64,000 nt of DNA from Stratiolaelaps scimitus (taxonomy: Eukaryota; Arthropoda; Arachnida; Mesostigmata; Laelapidae). The stretch covers positions 558,001 to 622,000 of the forward strand of contig JABWDB010000001.1 of assembly GCA_019614645.1 (NCBI GenBank), given 5' to 3'. Under the pieces are notes generated by a model, which ran no database searches, was not told the DNA's origin, and worked only from the letters and a program-made list of their open reading frames with translations. The position numbers were made by a program, and so were the translations under genes. Below are positions 13,593 through 25,680 of the stretch, in pieces (position 1 is the first letter of the stretch; each line of letters starts with the position of its first letter).

Positions 13593-13786
13593 GATGCATT
13601 TGGGATGTGTGGGGTGACCGGGTTCCGAGGGCCCACGGCGGGGGAAAAAGGGGATTTGAGGGAGACGAGCGGGGCTGGAGGAGTGCTCGGGCTGAAACGA
13701 GTTGCACGTCGTTGGCTGCTCGCTGGCCCGGGGGTGGGCGCAAGGCCCTCCTCCACTGCCGCCCCTTTTGCTGGCCGAATCCATCA

Positions 13787-14066
13787 AAGGCGGGCGGTGA
13801 CCAATCAAATTTGAGCGACAGCCCTCCGCCAGGCCCCGTCGGCGCGCATGCGCAGCCCTCGGCCGGCGCGCGCGCGCGCGCCCGGGCGGCTCTTCCCCTC
13901 ACCCACGACTAGCCATCCGCCTGGCACCGTAAGCAGCAGGCTGTTCTTCCGCCTACTGCTCTCCGTCAGTGGGGGGGGGGGGGGTGGGGGGTCGACAACA
14001 AACGGGATGATACCAGGGCCGGGACTGTTCCCGGGACCGCTTCGGCGGCAGGCAGCCGCCATCTAG
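13787..14066. promoter_or_regulatory. CpG-rich promoter-like motif cluster inside the intron
   Basis: Four motif types typical of CpG-type promoters lie within about 280 bp: a GC box (GGCGGGCGG, 13789-13797); CCAAT (13801-13805); a perfect NRF1/Ewg palindrome CGCGCATGCGCA (13843-13854); and a YY1/Pho-type site GCCGCCATCT (14055-14064). A (CG)n tract lies at about 13866-13880 and a G14 run at 13971-13984. It could be an internal promoter of exd, a promoter of an unseen non-coding RNA, or a chance cluster in GC-rich sequence. The YY1 site reads AGATGGCGGC on the - strand, so direction is unclear. No convincing first coding exon follows on either strand. Confidence 0.35.
13971..13984 (+). repeat. 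G14 homopolymer
   Basis: An uninterrupted run of 14 G, followed by T and five more G. It is prone to length error in assembly. Confidence 0.95.
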
Positions 14067-14593
14067 CCGCTCCGGGGTCGCTTGCACCGGCGGCACCAGA
14101 AAAAAGAGGGTGAGGGCTGCCCGCACACAACAGGATTCTTTCTGACTCCCTTCGTTCCCGTGCTTGTCCCTCGTGTGGCTTCTTCGTGTGCGGCCGTGCC
14201 ACCACTCAGACATATTGAACCACCACCGCTGCCGCGGCCGCCACCGCCGCCGCCGCCACCACCATCATCATCCATACCACGAGTTTCCCGGGCGGCGAGC
14301 AGCAGCAGCAGGCGGCGGCGGCGGCAGGCCGAGTTACTTGGGGCCCTAGGCACTACGTACGACCATCATACGACTATCGCCACAAGGCAAACGGGCGGGA
14401 ACGACGGACGGCATATAGGGTTCGTGCAGGCAAGCGCGAACGAACGAACGAACGAAACAGGCAACGGGCCACCAGCCAGCCACCTCGAAAGTAGCATCAC
14501 CAGCCAGCTACCCCTCCCGGGGATCAGTCCGGCTACGAGCGCTGCACAACGCGCCACGATGGTCTTGGCTAGCAGATGTAGTGGGAAATGTTC

Positions 14594-14613
14594 GCTCTCT
14601 CTCTCTCTCTCTC
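14594..14613 (+). repeat. (CT)n microsatellite
   Basis: About ten CT units followed by an imperfect copy. It produces the serine/leucine strings seen in overlapping frames. Confidence 0.9.
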
Positions 14614-15159
14614 TGTCTCTGGGAATGCCCTCGTTCTACGAATAGCCGAATGGCTTGGGCTTGGGCCGTTCGCTCGTGTGACGGGAAGGATTTTGTTGTT
14701 GCGCAGCGGCAGTGGCAACAGCAGCAGCAGCAGCAGGACTAGTATGGGCGTATGGAGCGGCGGCGGCGACGACTGCTGCTGCCTCCACTGCTGCGGCTCC
14801 AATGGAGGGTCATATGAGAAAAAGGTTCATGGTAGACGATCTTCATGAGCTGAAGGATGATCCGTCTTCTCAGCGACGGCGGCCTTGCTGCTCCCTCGGT
14901 AGCACTGTCCACCTCCGTCTGCTTCTTCAGCCTCTTCTCGTCTCGCGCGCTCACAACGACCGGTCGGCCGACACATGGACCGAAATCTACTTGCAGTGGC
15001 CCTTGCTACTCGGCTCACGGGCTGGTCCTGGCGTCGACGACCACCTTGAGTCGTCAACTGATTTTCGGACGCCACGTGCAACGAGGGATGATGCACTTTG
15101 ACTGACGCCTGATCGAAGTGTTTGATAGGGCATTGTGTAGAGTGACGCTTGATCATAGC

Positions 15160-16190
15160 CCGTTGATCATATCTAATTCAATGCGAATGCTTCTTCCGTT
15201 GGCTGTCATCGATAAAAGTAGACGTCTAACAGAGAGATGATAATAACGACGTCCACAATAAACGGCTGCTGATTCAGAGCGCTGGTCGATCAACAAGACA
15301 GGCGTTTGTTTGGTGTACTTCGATTTGGATCAAGGTAGCTAGCTGCCTATCCAAGACAGCAAGATTTGCTAATTATGGAAGCGGCGTTTTGGGAACCAGG
15401 AGCGACCAGCTGTGAATTTTGAAAAGCCGCTCTCACTTGGAATATATTTTATATACAATCGAAATAGTTTTCTGCCGCAAACAAAGAGATACAAACACAC
15501 ATTCACGTTGGTCAACTACTCTGGTTCATGTCATATCAACTCGTGTTCTACATACAGTGAGCGCCTTATTGCGACACTGTTTACGATGCCCATCACAAGG
15601 CACCACAAATATCTTAGTAAAGCGTTTGCAGATACGATATCAGCACCTGCAGACAATAGTTATCATTATCTAGCAAACACTCTGACGCTTATCTTTGCTG
15701 GATATCGTTGAAGCGCATACACGCTCACGTGATCTGATGAAAGAATCTTTGAACATGAATACGTGGTGTTACCGGCGTAAATCAGTCGCGGCGATAGGCG
15801 TCTAACGTTTTTACTAGCGTGTACTTGACTGGACTTGCCCGAGTGTCTTTACTCAAAGCTTGTAAGCACGTATCCACATAAAGGCAGTCGGACAAGGCAT
15901 TGTCGTGGAAAGCCAGCATACCGTCGATGGTCAGCATGTTGAATAAGTAGAAGAAAACATGGTTCATGGTTGGCTTTCCTCAAATCCTGTCTTGCGTTAC
16001 TGAAAATTGTTGTACATGACCGGGCCAGTGTCGCTTTTTCATTCGTCCTGAATGCGATTTCATCCTTGATGCTTGTGTCAGGACTTCGTGCACTGATGTT
16101 GTTGTTCGAAGAGAGCTGAATGTGCTTTCGAAGAGCTGCTGTTACATTCGGGGACCTGTCAAGTGACACGTCGCTGACCTCCCCGCCTGA
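15160..16190. other. Non-repetitive block with two anonymous short open frames
   Basis: Unlike its surroundings, this kilobase has almost no microsatellites and is AT-richer. It contains a 99-codon frame on + (15412-15711, non-ATG first codon) and a 106-codon frame on - (15849-16169). Both have fairly normal amino-acid composition, but I recognise no family. Candidates are a decayed transposon, a conserved non-coding element or plain intron sequence. Confidence 0.4.
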
Positions 16191-16192
16191 GC

Positions 16193-16314
16193 AGGGGGCG
16201 CCCTGTTAGCGCGCCCCCCTCTCCGCCCCGTGTGTAAGATCTCTAGCTCGTCCGCGCCAATGCTTACCAACTCCTAGATCCTTTGCGCCTCCCCATGTAT
16301 CGCCTGCGCCCCCT
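16193..16314. promoter_or_regulatory. Two opposed CTCF-like cores
   Basis: The 9-mer AGGGGGCGC is present at 16193-16201 on + (in context GAGCAGGGGGCGC, close to the CTCF consensus) and at 16306-16314 on -. A near copy with one extra G lies on - around 16211-16220. Three related cores in about 120 bp, with the outer two pointing in opposite directions, resemble insulator or CTCF clusters. This is motif matching by eye only, in C/G-rich sequence. Confidence 0.3.
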
Positions 16315-17833
16315 ATCATTCGGCCTGTAGTAACGGACATTGCGGGGGACCCTTCAACGCGTCACCGCGCGCTGGGTCTCTCTGGGCCTGTCGTCAGTCA
16401 GCTTACATGCGATTCATGCCTGCTGCCAAGCATGTTGCCCTCGAAAGCTTGTTCTATGGCAAAAGCAAAGTTTGTCGAGTAGACTTGGCGCGCATCTTTC
16501 CCATCGACTCGGGAGTGTTCGAGCGCTTGGGGGGGGGTCACAACGACGATGGCTACTAGGACTTCTCTACTCTGGAGAAGTAAGCAAAGCAGAGGCGAGC
16601 AAGGGTGACTACGTCCCAACTAGAGGGCGTCCTGGTTGCGGGCTCCTGTCTGGCGGCGAACATCGGCCGCGCATCGTCGTACACCAAAAGCAGCACTTTG
16701 TAGAAAGAGAGAAAGAAGGAGCTGAGAAAGAACGCGATGAGGCTCGTTTCCAGCACAAAACTCACTGTACTCCTGCGCGGCCCCTTCATCGAAGTGCAGA
16801 GAGTGCCGCCCGTGGGAAGGCAAAGCCGAACAGAGAGACACTGAGAGATAGATATATATAGAGAGAGAGAGAGAGAGATGGTGGTTTCGGGCATTGCCGA
16901 ACCAGCGTGGCAAGTAGGAGCGAAGTAGAGGAAGATACGGGACATGTTCGCCCGTGCTGCGTCGTCAGGAAACACGAGGCCAGGCGGCGGAGGACGACGG
17001 CGACAAGACAACGAACGACTCAAGTGGATGCACAAAGCATTGTGGCCGTGTTGAGATATATCCATGGATATATGCATTAGCGCACAGCAATGTTCGCGTC
17101 GTGTTGTTGGCCAGCTAGCAAGATAGCCCAGCTACGCTTGGAAAGTGTCGTCCCGTAGCTCGAACTAGCGGCAGCAGCTTATTTACCGTTAGTACCGACA
17201 AACTCACTGCTGTTCGGGTATGCTGTTCCGCGTGCTGCACGGGTGGACCGACGCCATCCGACTGTTTAAATTTTGCTATTTCTTGCATTGCTCTGCCGCA
17301 AAACTTGGACGATTCCTGTTGTCTCTGCTAATTTTTATTAGTTCATTGTAACTCTCCTCTGTCAATATGAAAACAACTATTGCATTTAGGCGATGTCCTC
17401 AAATGAGAGTTTTGTCATAGCCAGACAAGTATCGGTCGTTTTCAACCCTGGCAGGCCATTGAAGCCCTACTTGAAGGAATGGGGTTGGAGGTGAGAGTCA
17501 AGGGTATACGGGGTTTCGGGAACGGCGGCGGCAGCGGTGACGACGACGACGACAACGACATGTATCGAAGCGTTCAAACCATATAGTGACTACTGGCTTG
17601 GCAGTGAAGTGGCCTGTGCTGTAATGCGTGGGGAGTCCCGCTGTGAAGCAGAAAGAGAGACAAACCGATGAGATTTGCATGCGATTTCGATTAGTGTCGA
17701 TCCGTCCGGCCACCACCGCTGGCGGACTCCCTCGTCCCATCCGGTGTTACTTTACTTTGCCATCCTACCTATGTCCGCCTGGCTTGCTCAGTCGCTCGCA
17801 GTGCACATTCATAGACACAGCACCCGTAGCAAG

Positions 17834-17884
<51 letters not shown>
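17834..17884 (+). repeat. Compound (CA)n(TA)n microsatellite
   Basis: About eight CA units run directly into about 17 TA units, then a short GA tract. Confidence 0.95.
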
Positions 17885-17886
<2 letters not shown>

Positions 17887-18226
17887 ATAGAGAGAGCACT
17901 TTTTATAAGCTGACTGGCACCCTCCACGTTTACGCTTCGGCAAGGTGATAGAGAGTAGAAAATGAAAGAGAGAGATCGAGAGAGAGAGAGAGAAATAGAT
18001 CCGTTGAAGCTGCTGTTGGCCGCCGTTGGTTTGCTGCCCTTAGCTTTCTCAAGTGAGAAACCGAATTTAAAATTGGTTTTAAATCGTTCGATCCTCGGCC
18101 GTCGGGCGGTCGACCGATCTTTGTCTCGAGCACGGACTCTATTCGTACACAACAACGTATTATCATATATTGGCCACGAAGGATCTGGCCTGCCCTTTGC
18201 CCGACCGGGAGGGACATTAAAATCCC

Positions 18227-18230
<4 letters not shown>

Positions 18231-18264
<34 letters not shown>
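18231..18264 (+). repeat. (TA)17 microsatellite
   Basis: A 34-bp pure AT-alternating tract, 350 bp from the compound CA/TA repeat. GA tracts at about 17960-17995 and 18619-18637 and a GT tract at about 18433-18448 make 17.8-18.65 kb a dinucleotide-repeat hotspot. Confidence 0.95.
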
Positions 18265-18267
<3 letters not shown>

Positions 18268-21200
18268 TACGACAGAGGTACGCGCTCACGTAAATGTAAA
18301 TGGCGCGAATATATACGTGTGTATATGCATACAATACACGACTGATATATATACATATATATATATCAGCATATGCAGGAATGATAGTGAGATACTTTTC
18401 GCCTTGAAATACTGCGGCTGACACGGGCGCGTGCGTGTGTGTGTGTGTATCGCGAAAGGTATTCACGGGTCTCCTCGTGCGTCCGTCTATGCATGCGTCT
18501 GTTCAAATTCATCGTTTGGATGAGTGAGTCGAGCGGGTGAGCAGGCGAACCATAGTAAATCTAATATTTGCTAATGGTTGACTATCGACGCACGGATGAA
18601 CAGAACAGGCGGCAGGAAGAGAGAGAGAGAGAGAGAGCAAGCACCCGCTCGCGAACGAACTGCCAAATGCAGATTTACGTTCCGGGGATGGTCGATCCGA
18701 TCGCCCATATGGCTGATGCTGATGTTGCTGTTGCTATACCAAAAGCAGACAATTTGGCTGCTGTTTGGTCTATTGTATTTACTATTGGGCTATTGCCATC
18801 ACCCGTTGTCTACGAATCGTTCGATCCGACACACAGATATGTAGATGATCTACATAAGATATGACTCCGAGAGGTAGCTCGATTTCTCAACGTAGACCAA
18901 TGACTATTGTTTCTGATGTTGCTGCTGCTGCTGCTGGGCGCTCGTGACGGCGCGATCGGCAACAACTGTTCCGAGACGAGGAGGATGTTATTGACTTTGA
19001 CCGCGCAATCCTGCTCATTTCTCCACAGTTCACTGTGGAACGACCTACTGGCGGCGACGTCACAACCGCTTCTTGCATCAACTGCAAATATATACGAGGG
19101 CATTCTGTGACATATATTTTCGATTTCGTTGAGAGACGCAGCTATCTCTAACACTCTGTCTGGGGGTAAGGTGGGGTTCGCCTCCTCTCTCTCTCTGTCT
19201 CTCCCAATGCATTGAGACGGTAGCACGACTATGAGATCGATTCTCGCCAGCGTCCAATAGTAGCCCCACCTCGGTTACTCAGCGTTCAGGTAACGTTAGC
19301 AGTCGAGAACGGGGGCTCCATTGCCAATATACATGATCTGCCGCCAGGGCTGTATATTATTACTGTCCTATCCGACTCATTGGCCGACAACACGCTCGAT
19401 GGAGACTTCCCCTCGCCGAACGCAAAGCCGACCTAAGTAGAAATGCAGATGTTTGACTGGGAGAGTGAGGGGACACCTTGATGGGTACATAGATGCATAC
19501 ACAAACTTCGTCATAGACGTGTAAAAAATATTTGACTTAACATCGAGCCGACTCGATGAATTTAGAATATATCACCCTTCATCGTAACCTCGGCTTGGAG
19601 CCTAACGCGGTGACGTGGAGCTATGTGCTCATGAAGACACAACTTGATGAAGTTCACCTTGAAGCTGAACAGAGACGAGAGGCTGATATCATCACGCCCA
19701 GTGCCGTCTCGTGCTTGCTATGGCACTCGCTCACTCAAAATGCTAATCAAGTACATAAATCTGTATTTGATTTATTGTGCATTGGCGAAATATGAGGTTC
19801 GCGGCAGCGAGAAGAGAAATGAGATCTGGCCATTGCTCAGACTGCTACTACCACTACTACTATTGTTGTTGTTGTCAGCTTCGAGAACATCAAAAAAAGG
19901 ACACTACGCACATTGCCTATCAGAGTCGAAGGAAGACAAGAGGATGATGATTGGCTCTTTTTAATACGATGCTATCACTACGCTGGCTGCATTACGTTTA
20001 TAGCAGTGCATCTAGGTACATTCGATCGTCTCAATTATTGGCTTGTTTGATAACACCTACTTCAGCGATCTTCCGTCGTGCGATCGCCCGCACGACCGTC
20101 ATCTGTTATTGTATCGATGTACGAGATGTAATTTCATTACCTCTGGAACAAGCTTCGGGCAAGCCACTGTGCTTCCTCAAAAAATATCACTCGCAGTCAC
20201 ATCCGAGTACAGCTCGAGTGGCGCTGTCGTCGCTGATTCACTTCACCCTTCGCCGTTTTGGGCCGCCGGTCTCATTACAAAGGAGTTTGACGGCGGCGGC
20301 GACAACAACAACGATGGCGACGCTGAGGGCGTCGCGTCCTCGACTTGTCACCCTCTTGAACGCGAGCGAAGGACTCATTTTTCCGCTCGGGCTCTGCTGG
20401 CTAATCAGCCCACGAATGATCAGCTATAAGTTCGCTTCCAAGGGCGACCCTGTTGCTCCGATTGTCGCCACCACCTTCACAAGTGATGCGCAGCGCGTCA
20501 AGACGGACGCCTCGTTTTCGGCAGCAGTGATAGTGGCACTAGTAGGAGTAGTTTTTAGTTGTAGCGGTAGAGCGGTAGCAGTGAAGTGTTTTCCATCCCA
20601 AAAGGGAAAGAAAAATATGACAGGAAATATGATGGCTAAGTAAGAAAGCAGGAAGAAAAAACGATCAACGATAAGGAGGCGGCTGCTGCTGCTGCTACTA
20701 CGGCTGCCACTCATGCCAAATCTGACATAGAAAATTACTATTCCATGGTGTCTTCTTCTTCTTCTTCATTTATTGTGGCGCTTGTTCGTTTTCTTGGCCT
20801 TCTCCATCCTCTTCATCGGTGGTTGTTCGGCGCGCGCGTGGTTCGGCCGCGGGCCCCGCGGGCCGACTGAGCCGCGGGTGCAACGGTGATTTAGCGCTGT
20901 AAGCCAATTTATCTCCTCATTCTCTCACTCCCTCCCTCCCTCGAATTCCCACCGTACGTGGCGACCGGAGTCGACCGTGGCGCGGGGAACCGGCAAGGCT
21001 TGCCGCGACATTCGTCGTCGTACACCGCTCGCGAGCGCCCTCGCCTGCCGCTATCCTATCATCCGCTGTTCTTCACCATGTCCCTGGCGGCGGCGGCGGC
21101 GGCATCGGCGTCAACTGCAGCTGCGGGACGAGCAGCAGTCCCAATCGAGCAGTGGCGCTTCGCCTCTGATAAGATAATGTGCAGTGTGTTTTGTAAATAA

Positions 21201-21945
21201 CAAATGACCCTACGCCTATATGTCACCCCTATATATGTCGGCCTCTGACTCGCTCGCGGTGCCGTTTCTTGATGCTGGTGCGCCTGCCACCGCTTCGTTC
21301 CTTCGTGGCGATCGCCGCCTACCAGCGGATGCAGTGAGTCGCGGCTGTCGTCTGTAATCGCTTGCCTGACTCCTTGCCCTCCTGGCTGCTTGCCTTCGCC
21401 CTTCTCGCCCTCGTCTCGAACCGAACCGATTCCTGTCTCTCGCTCCGAGGACAAGCGAAGACTCGGCTGAATTAAACACTTATAATTTTACGCCATTTTT
21501 CCTCGACCTAGCCAAGAGGAACAGCGGGATGATGCGAGGAACAGAAGTGGGGAAAAAAGATCTCGGAACAGAGACGAAGGGTGGCGCAGCGGCTGACGTT
21601 CTTCGACGGCTTCTTTGTCTCGCAGTGGCGCTAGACACAGGGTCGCGAGTTGCTGGCCGTCGCGTGTGTGCCTCTGTCGCGATCTGAGCTGAGTTAGCTG
21701 CCTGCCTGCCTGCCTGAGTGGCAGGCTTGCTGGCTAACTGCTGGCGATGAGGCAGGGCCGGATGAGCGGGGGCCAGACGGTCGGCACGACGCGAAAATGG
21801 CGTAGACGGAGGGAAACGAAGAGTTGGGATTGATGGGCGAAACGAATGAAGGCCAGAGGACAAGGGAAGAAGTCAAAGTAATGGAAAAAAGATGAGGCCA
21901 AAGGAGGCGCCTCCTGCTTACGCGCAACTGGCTCGGGTAATGCCG

Positions 21946-21962
21946 CCCCCCCCCCCCCCCCC
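21946..21962 (+). repeat. C17 homopolymer
   Basis: An uninterrupted run of 17 C. Its length is uncertain in any short-read assembly. Confidence 0.95.
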
Positions 21963-24855
21963 TTCGAGTAGTCATGTTTGCTAGGGTTCGAGCCGTGAGG
22001 AGCCGACCTCAGCTAGGATAGATCCGCCAAGCTAGCCCAAGCTGACGGTGGAGTTTCGTACTGCCTGGATAGGACATATCTTGCGAATTCTTGGGCGAGC
22101 ATGCGGGGGTGGGACGATACAGAGTCGTTGGCAGAGAGCTGTCCTCATTCTTCTACGATAGCTCCTTCGAGCTTGCTCTCCCTAGCGGAGTCGTTGTGAT
22201 GGCATATTCTCTGTGAAAGGACGAGAGAGAGATAGAGAAAGCGAAAGAGAGAGAGAGAGAGCCGCCAATTACCATCGAAATCACCCGAAGTGCGCTTCAT
22301 TGGAGGGGACCGGCAACAGCGGCCACAACTGGATCACGGTCAGTAGCATGACGATGATGATCTTAATAATTCGATGTTGTCTTTGACTGCTCGCCAGAGT
22401 ATATGCCGTACGCCCTGAATGTGTGGGTAGTGATAGAGCGGAATATCGGTGCGGTACCTCGCAACATGTTAGAGCTACGGCCGGCCATTGATCGTATTAT
22501 TTGGATTCAGTTATTATCGCCTTCGTTGCTGTCCCATTGACGCTCTAGCGAGATATGCAAATATGTTCCGATAGTATACTCATACTTGTGTTTCGACCTA
22601 GGAAACCACGTCCTTCACGTCAGCCAGAGACCGTCGTTGAGGAGCGAGTACAAGGAATGATCCCCACACAAGAACAAAGAGTATGATTCTGCACTGTCCG
22701 TATAGCTGCGATTATCTAAAGGGAATAGACATCGAGGCAGTTAGGTCTTTCCTCATCATGGGGCCGTCAAATAGCAAGCAACGCTCGAATCACCCACCGC
22801 CCCCCAACGACGATCGGAGCAACGGCCATCGCAATTCGCCATGTCCAAAACAACGCAGCACCCTCTCGCCGTTTGCCTTGTTATTATTGGCCTATTTCTG
22901 CTGGCGCCCCATGGATGGTAATAGCCGAATGTCCTTTTTGCAACATGAGACACACGGACATGGTGGCACAAGGTCTACGAGGAGCGAGGAAACTACGCGG
23001 CGCCACTGCCCACCGAAAGAGTGTATGAGAGAGAGGACAGCCCATAAGGGTAGCTGGTGCTTGTAACTGCAACGGGGTCAGTGAACGGCCAAGCAGGCCT
23101 CAATCCGAGGGAACTTCTCCTATCTAATGCTTATTCTGCTGTTCAAGGCCTGCTCTAGCGTACAGTTTGTTTCGCTGAGGATGCTCGAGGGGTATGATGA
23201 TGATGCTGTTGTTGCTGTTGCCATCTTGTTGAGTCCGCTGAACGGAACGCTCTGAGGCCTTTGTACAGCTGCCACCGCGCGATCTCTCCGCCGTGATAAA
23301 CACCCCGTGCACCGCCCAACCGCCACCCGCCGTCGCTGGTTAGTATGGCGCCACACCGTCCTTGCTACGATCTATTCCACCGAGTCACTGGGATGTCGTC
23401 ACAACCCATTGACGTGTACAGCTAGCAGACAGAGTCCCGCAACGCCGATGCGGATCGCGATTTCGTTGATATTGAGTGTTTCCATCTCCCTTTCGTGGCG
23501 TTCCTCGTACACTCGTGAGCTGTGTTGCTGTGCATTCCGGCGTCCGTCTATCGACCAGCAACAGTAGCGGCAACAGCGACCATAGCTATCTCACTACTAC
23601 AGCTATGCTATTTCTGCTAATTTGGTCCTAATGCATTCGGAGCCGCTGGAGAACGAAGGTCCCACTGCTGAGTCCGGCAGAATAGCAACGGGCTGGGGAT
23701 GGCCGTTCGTGTGGACCGGAAATACCGCGACTAGCGGAAGTAGGCATCATGTTAGGGAAGGGAGATCGCTGGCGGCCGGCGGTCATTCCTAAGATAGAGT
23801 TGCAGAAGACGAGAAATAAGAATAACGGGAAAAGACCAACCGCTGCCTCTGCTGCTTTGAGCAATGCGGATTGCCCGCCAAGTCCCGCATCTTTCCACAC
23901 ACGACTGAGCCATCTGCGCGTATAACTAACTGTATTCAGCAACAGCGGCGGTGGCACCCACCAAACTGTTCAAGGGCCGCACTCACAGCGGTGGTGGTGG
24001 AGGCGGCAGCGGCAGCAGTAGTTCGGTGAATCGATGATGTTAATGACCGGAGCTGCTATGCTTCTTGCGTTCTGATATCATATCAAAAAATACACGGTTG
24101 GACGTTCCCTGAAAAGGAATTGCTTCAGGTAGCAGCTTAGCGATCTAGTTGTTCTACAGCTGCGTATGACGAACGTTTGTGACCAGGCGCGTAAGGTAAG
24201 GTTTGAAACCAGACAACGACCCCGCACCGTAATATTGTCGATGGGAAAACGCATACGTAGGTCTACTCTGCATTAAAGTAAAGTGGCCGGGACCGAGATG
24301 GGAGTTTGCTGATGAGTTTGCTGTCCCGCTCACTGACTATAGATCTATGATTGAAATTTCGCTTCAGTATATATTCTATATATATATATTATTCTATATT
24401 CCGGAACAGTGTGCCTGCGTGAACGAAACAGACATTGTCTCGTTGTATGTGCTTAGCACCAGTACGGAGAGTATAATAAGATGGCGTGTGCTTCTTCGTC
24501 ACATTGTACTGCACGTCCGACAATATGTCCCGAATATCGTGCCCGCCACCTCGGCTGCCGTTGGCTGCGAGCAGTGCACGCGCACCGTTGTCGTGTTATG
24601 CTACGCCACTACGTGTGTGTGTGTGTATTTATGTTGTAGTTGTTGTCGTTGTGTGCTTGTGTGTACAATGGGGCTTATCTTCGAAGCCTATATTAGGTGG
24701 AGGAGCGTGAGATGCCTGACAAACAGCGAACGGTTGGGGGTATTTGGTGCCAATTATTGGCAAGTAGAGCGGCAACGCTCGGGGAAGCTGCCTGGTAGAG
24801 GTCGAGCTGCAACCCAACGCTCGCTCGAGATACTACGGACGGCGTGTAACATCGG

Positions 24856-24882
24856 CAGCTGCTGCTGCTGCTGCTGCTGCAG
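24856..24882 (+). repeat. (CTG)n tract
   Basis: About eight pure CTG units bounded by CAG. There is no evidence that it is translated. Confidence 0.9.
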
Positions 24883-25645
24883 GAGGTGGAACAACACCTA
24901 AATGTCGTTTTCTTCCTCGGCAGCTATCCTGGTTGGGTGGCTCCGGCGAGCACAGGAGCTCCCCGACCCTTCGTTGTAGGTGGAATGCGAGGAGCTTGTC
25001 CCATCACCAAACCCCAGATCTCATCGTCGTCGTAGTTCGAGACTACTCGTACGCGCGACTGTAGTCGTGGGCTCGCCGGTGATAGCCGCTTCTGGCGTGA
25101 TCTTCTCGGTGCACACCGACACTCCATCCAGGAGCTGAGAGAACTGAGAACCGAGCGGCGCGGAGAATCCCCAAGAATCGTGAGACACCTGACTCGGTCT
25201 CAAGCAAGAGCTATAGAAAGGGGTTGTGTCGGTGGTTGGCATTTGAGCAAGTAATGTAAAGAAAGAAAGACACCGACGGTGGGCTCCGGGACGGCCGCGG
25301 CTACGAAAGGCAGCAGGAGGAGCATTTCGCGGTCGTCGCGCCACAGGGCGAGTTGGAAGGGGTGCGAACGCATACATGTAATGGTAATATCATATTCGTA
25401 GATACTGCTGCACTACTTCCGAGCAAGTAGCGCACTACCCAACCGGTAGACCAGCAGGCCAACCAACCAACCTGGCTCTGTGCCTCTCTGCATGCGGTGC
25501 CGGTGGTTCCCAACGATACAATTCCTTCTCCCCACAATTTCCCTTCCCGGAGGGCAAACACAGACGAAATTCACAATGGACCAAGTCGGTGCGAAGTGGT
25601 TCGCGACACACCAAGATGAGCTCAGTCTATGGGGACCCCGTGTGT

Positions 25646-25680
25646 GGGGGGGGGCGGGGTTGAGGGGCGGGGGGACTGGG
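25646..25680 (+). other. G-quadruplex-like G cluster
   Basis: G runs of nine, four, four, six and three separated by loops of one to four bases fit the quadruplex pattern on the + strand. Similar clusters lie at 35721-35747 and 42803-42833. Confidence 0.55.

Noticed and set aside
14082..14645. 187-codon frame just after the promoter-like cluster
   Set aside because: Begins at TTG and consists largely of poly-Pro, poly-Arg and Ser-Leu repeats from CCG and CT tracts. Not a credible first exon.
17056..17073. 18-bp perfect palindrome centred on CCATGG
   Set aside because: It is built from TA-alternating flanks. Palindromes of this kind are expected in AT-repeat sequence and no function is indicated.
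19951..20643. 230-codon open frame on +
   Set aside because: It starts at a non-ATG codon, matches no family I know, overlaps another open frame and includes triplet-repeat segments. There is no supporting splice context.
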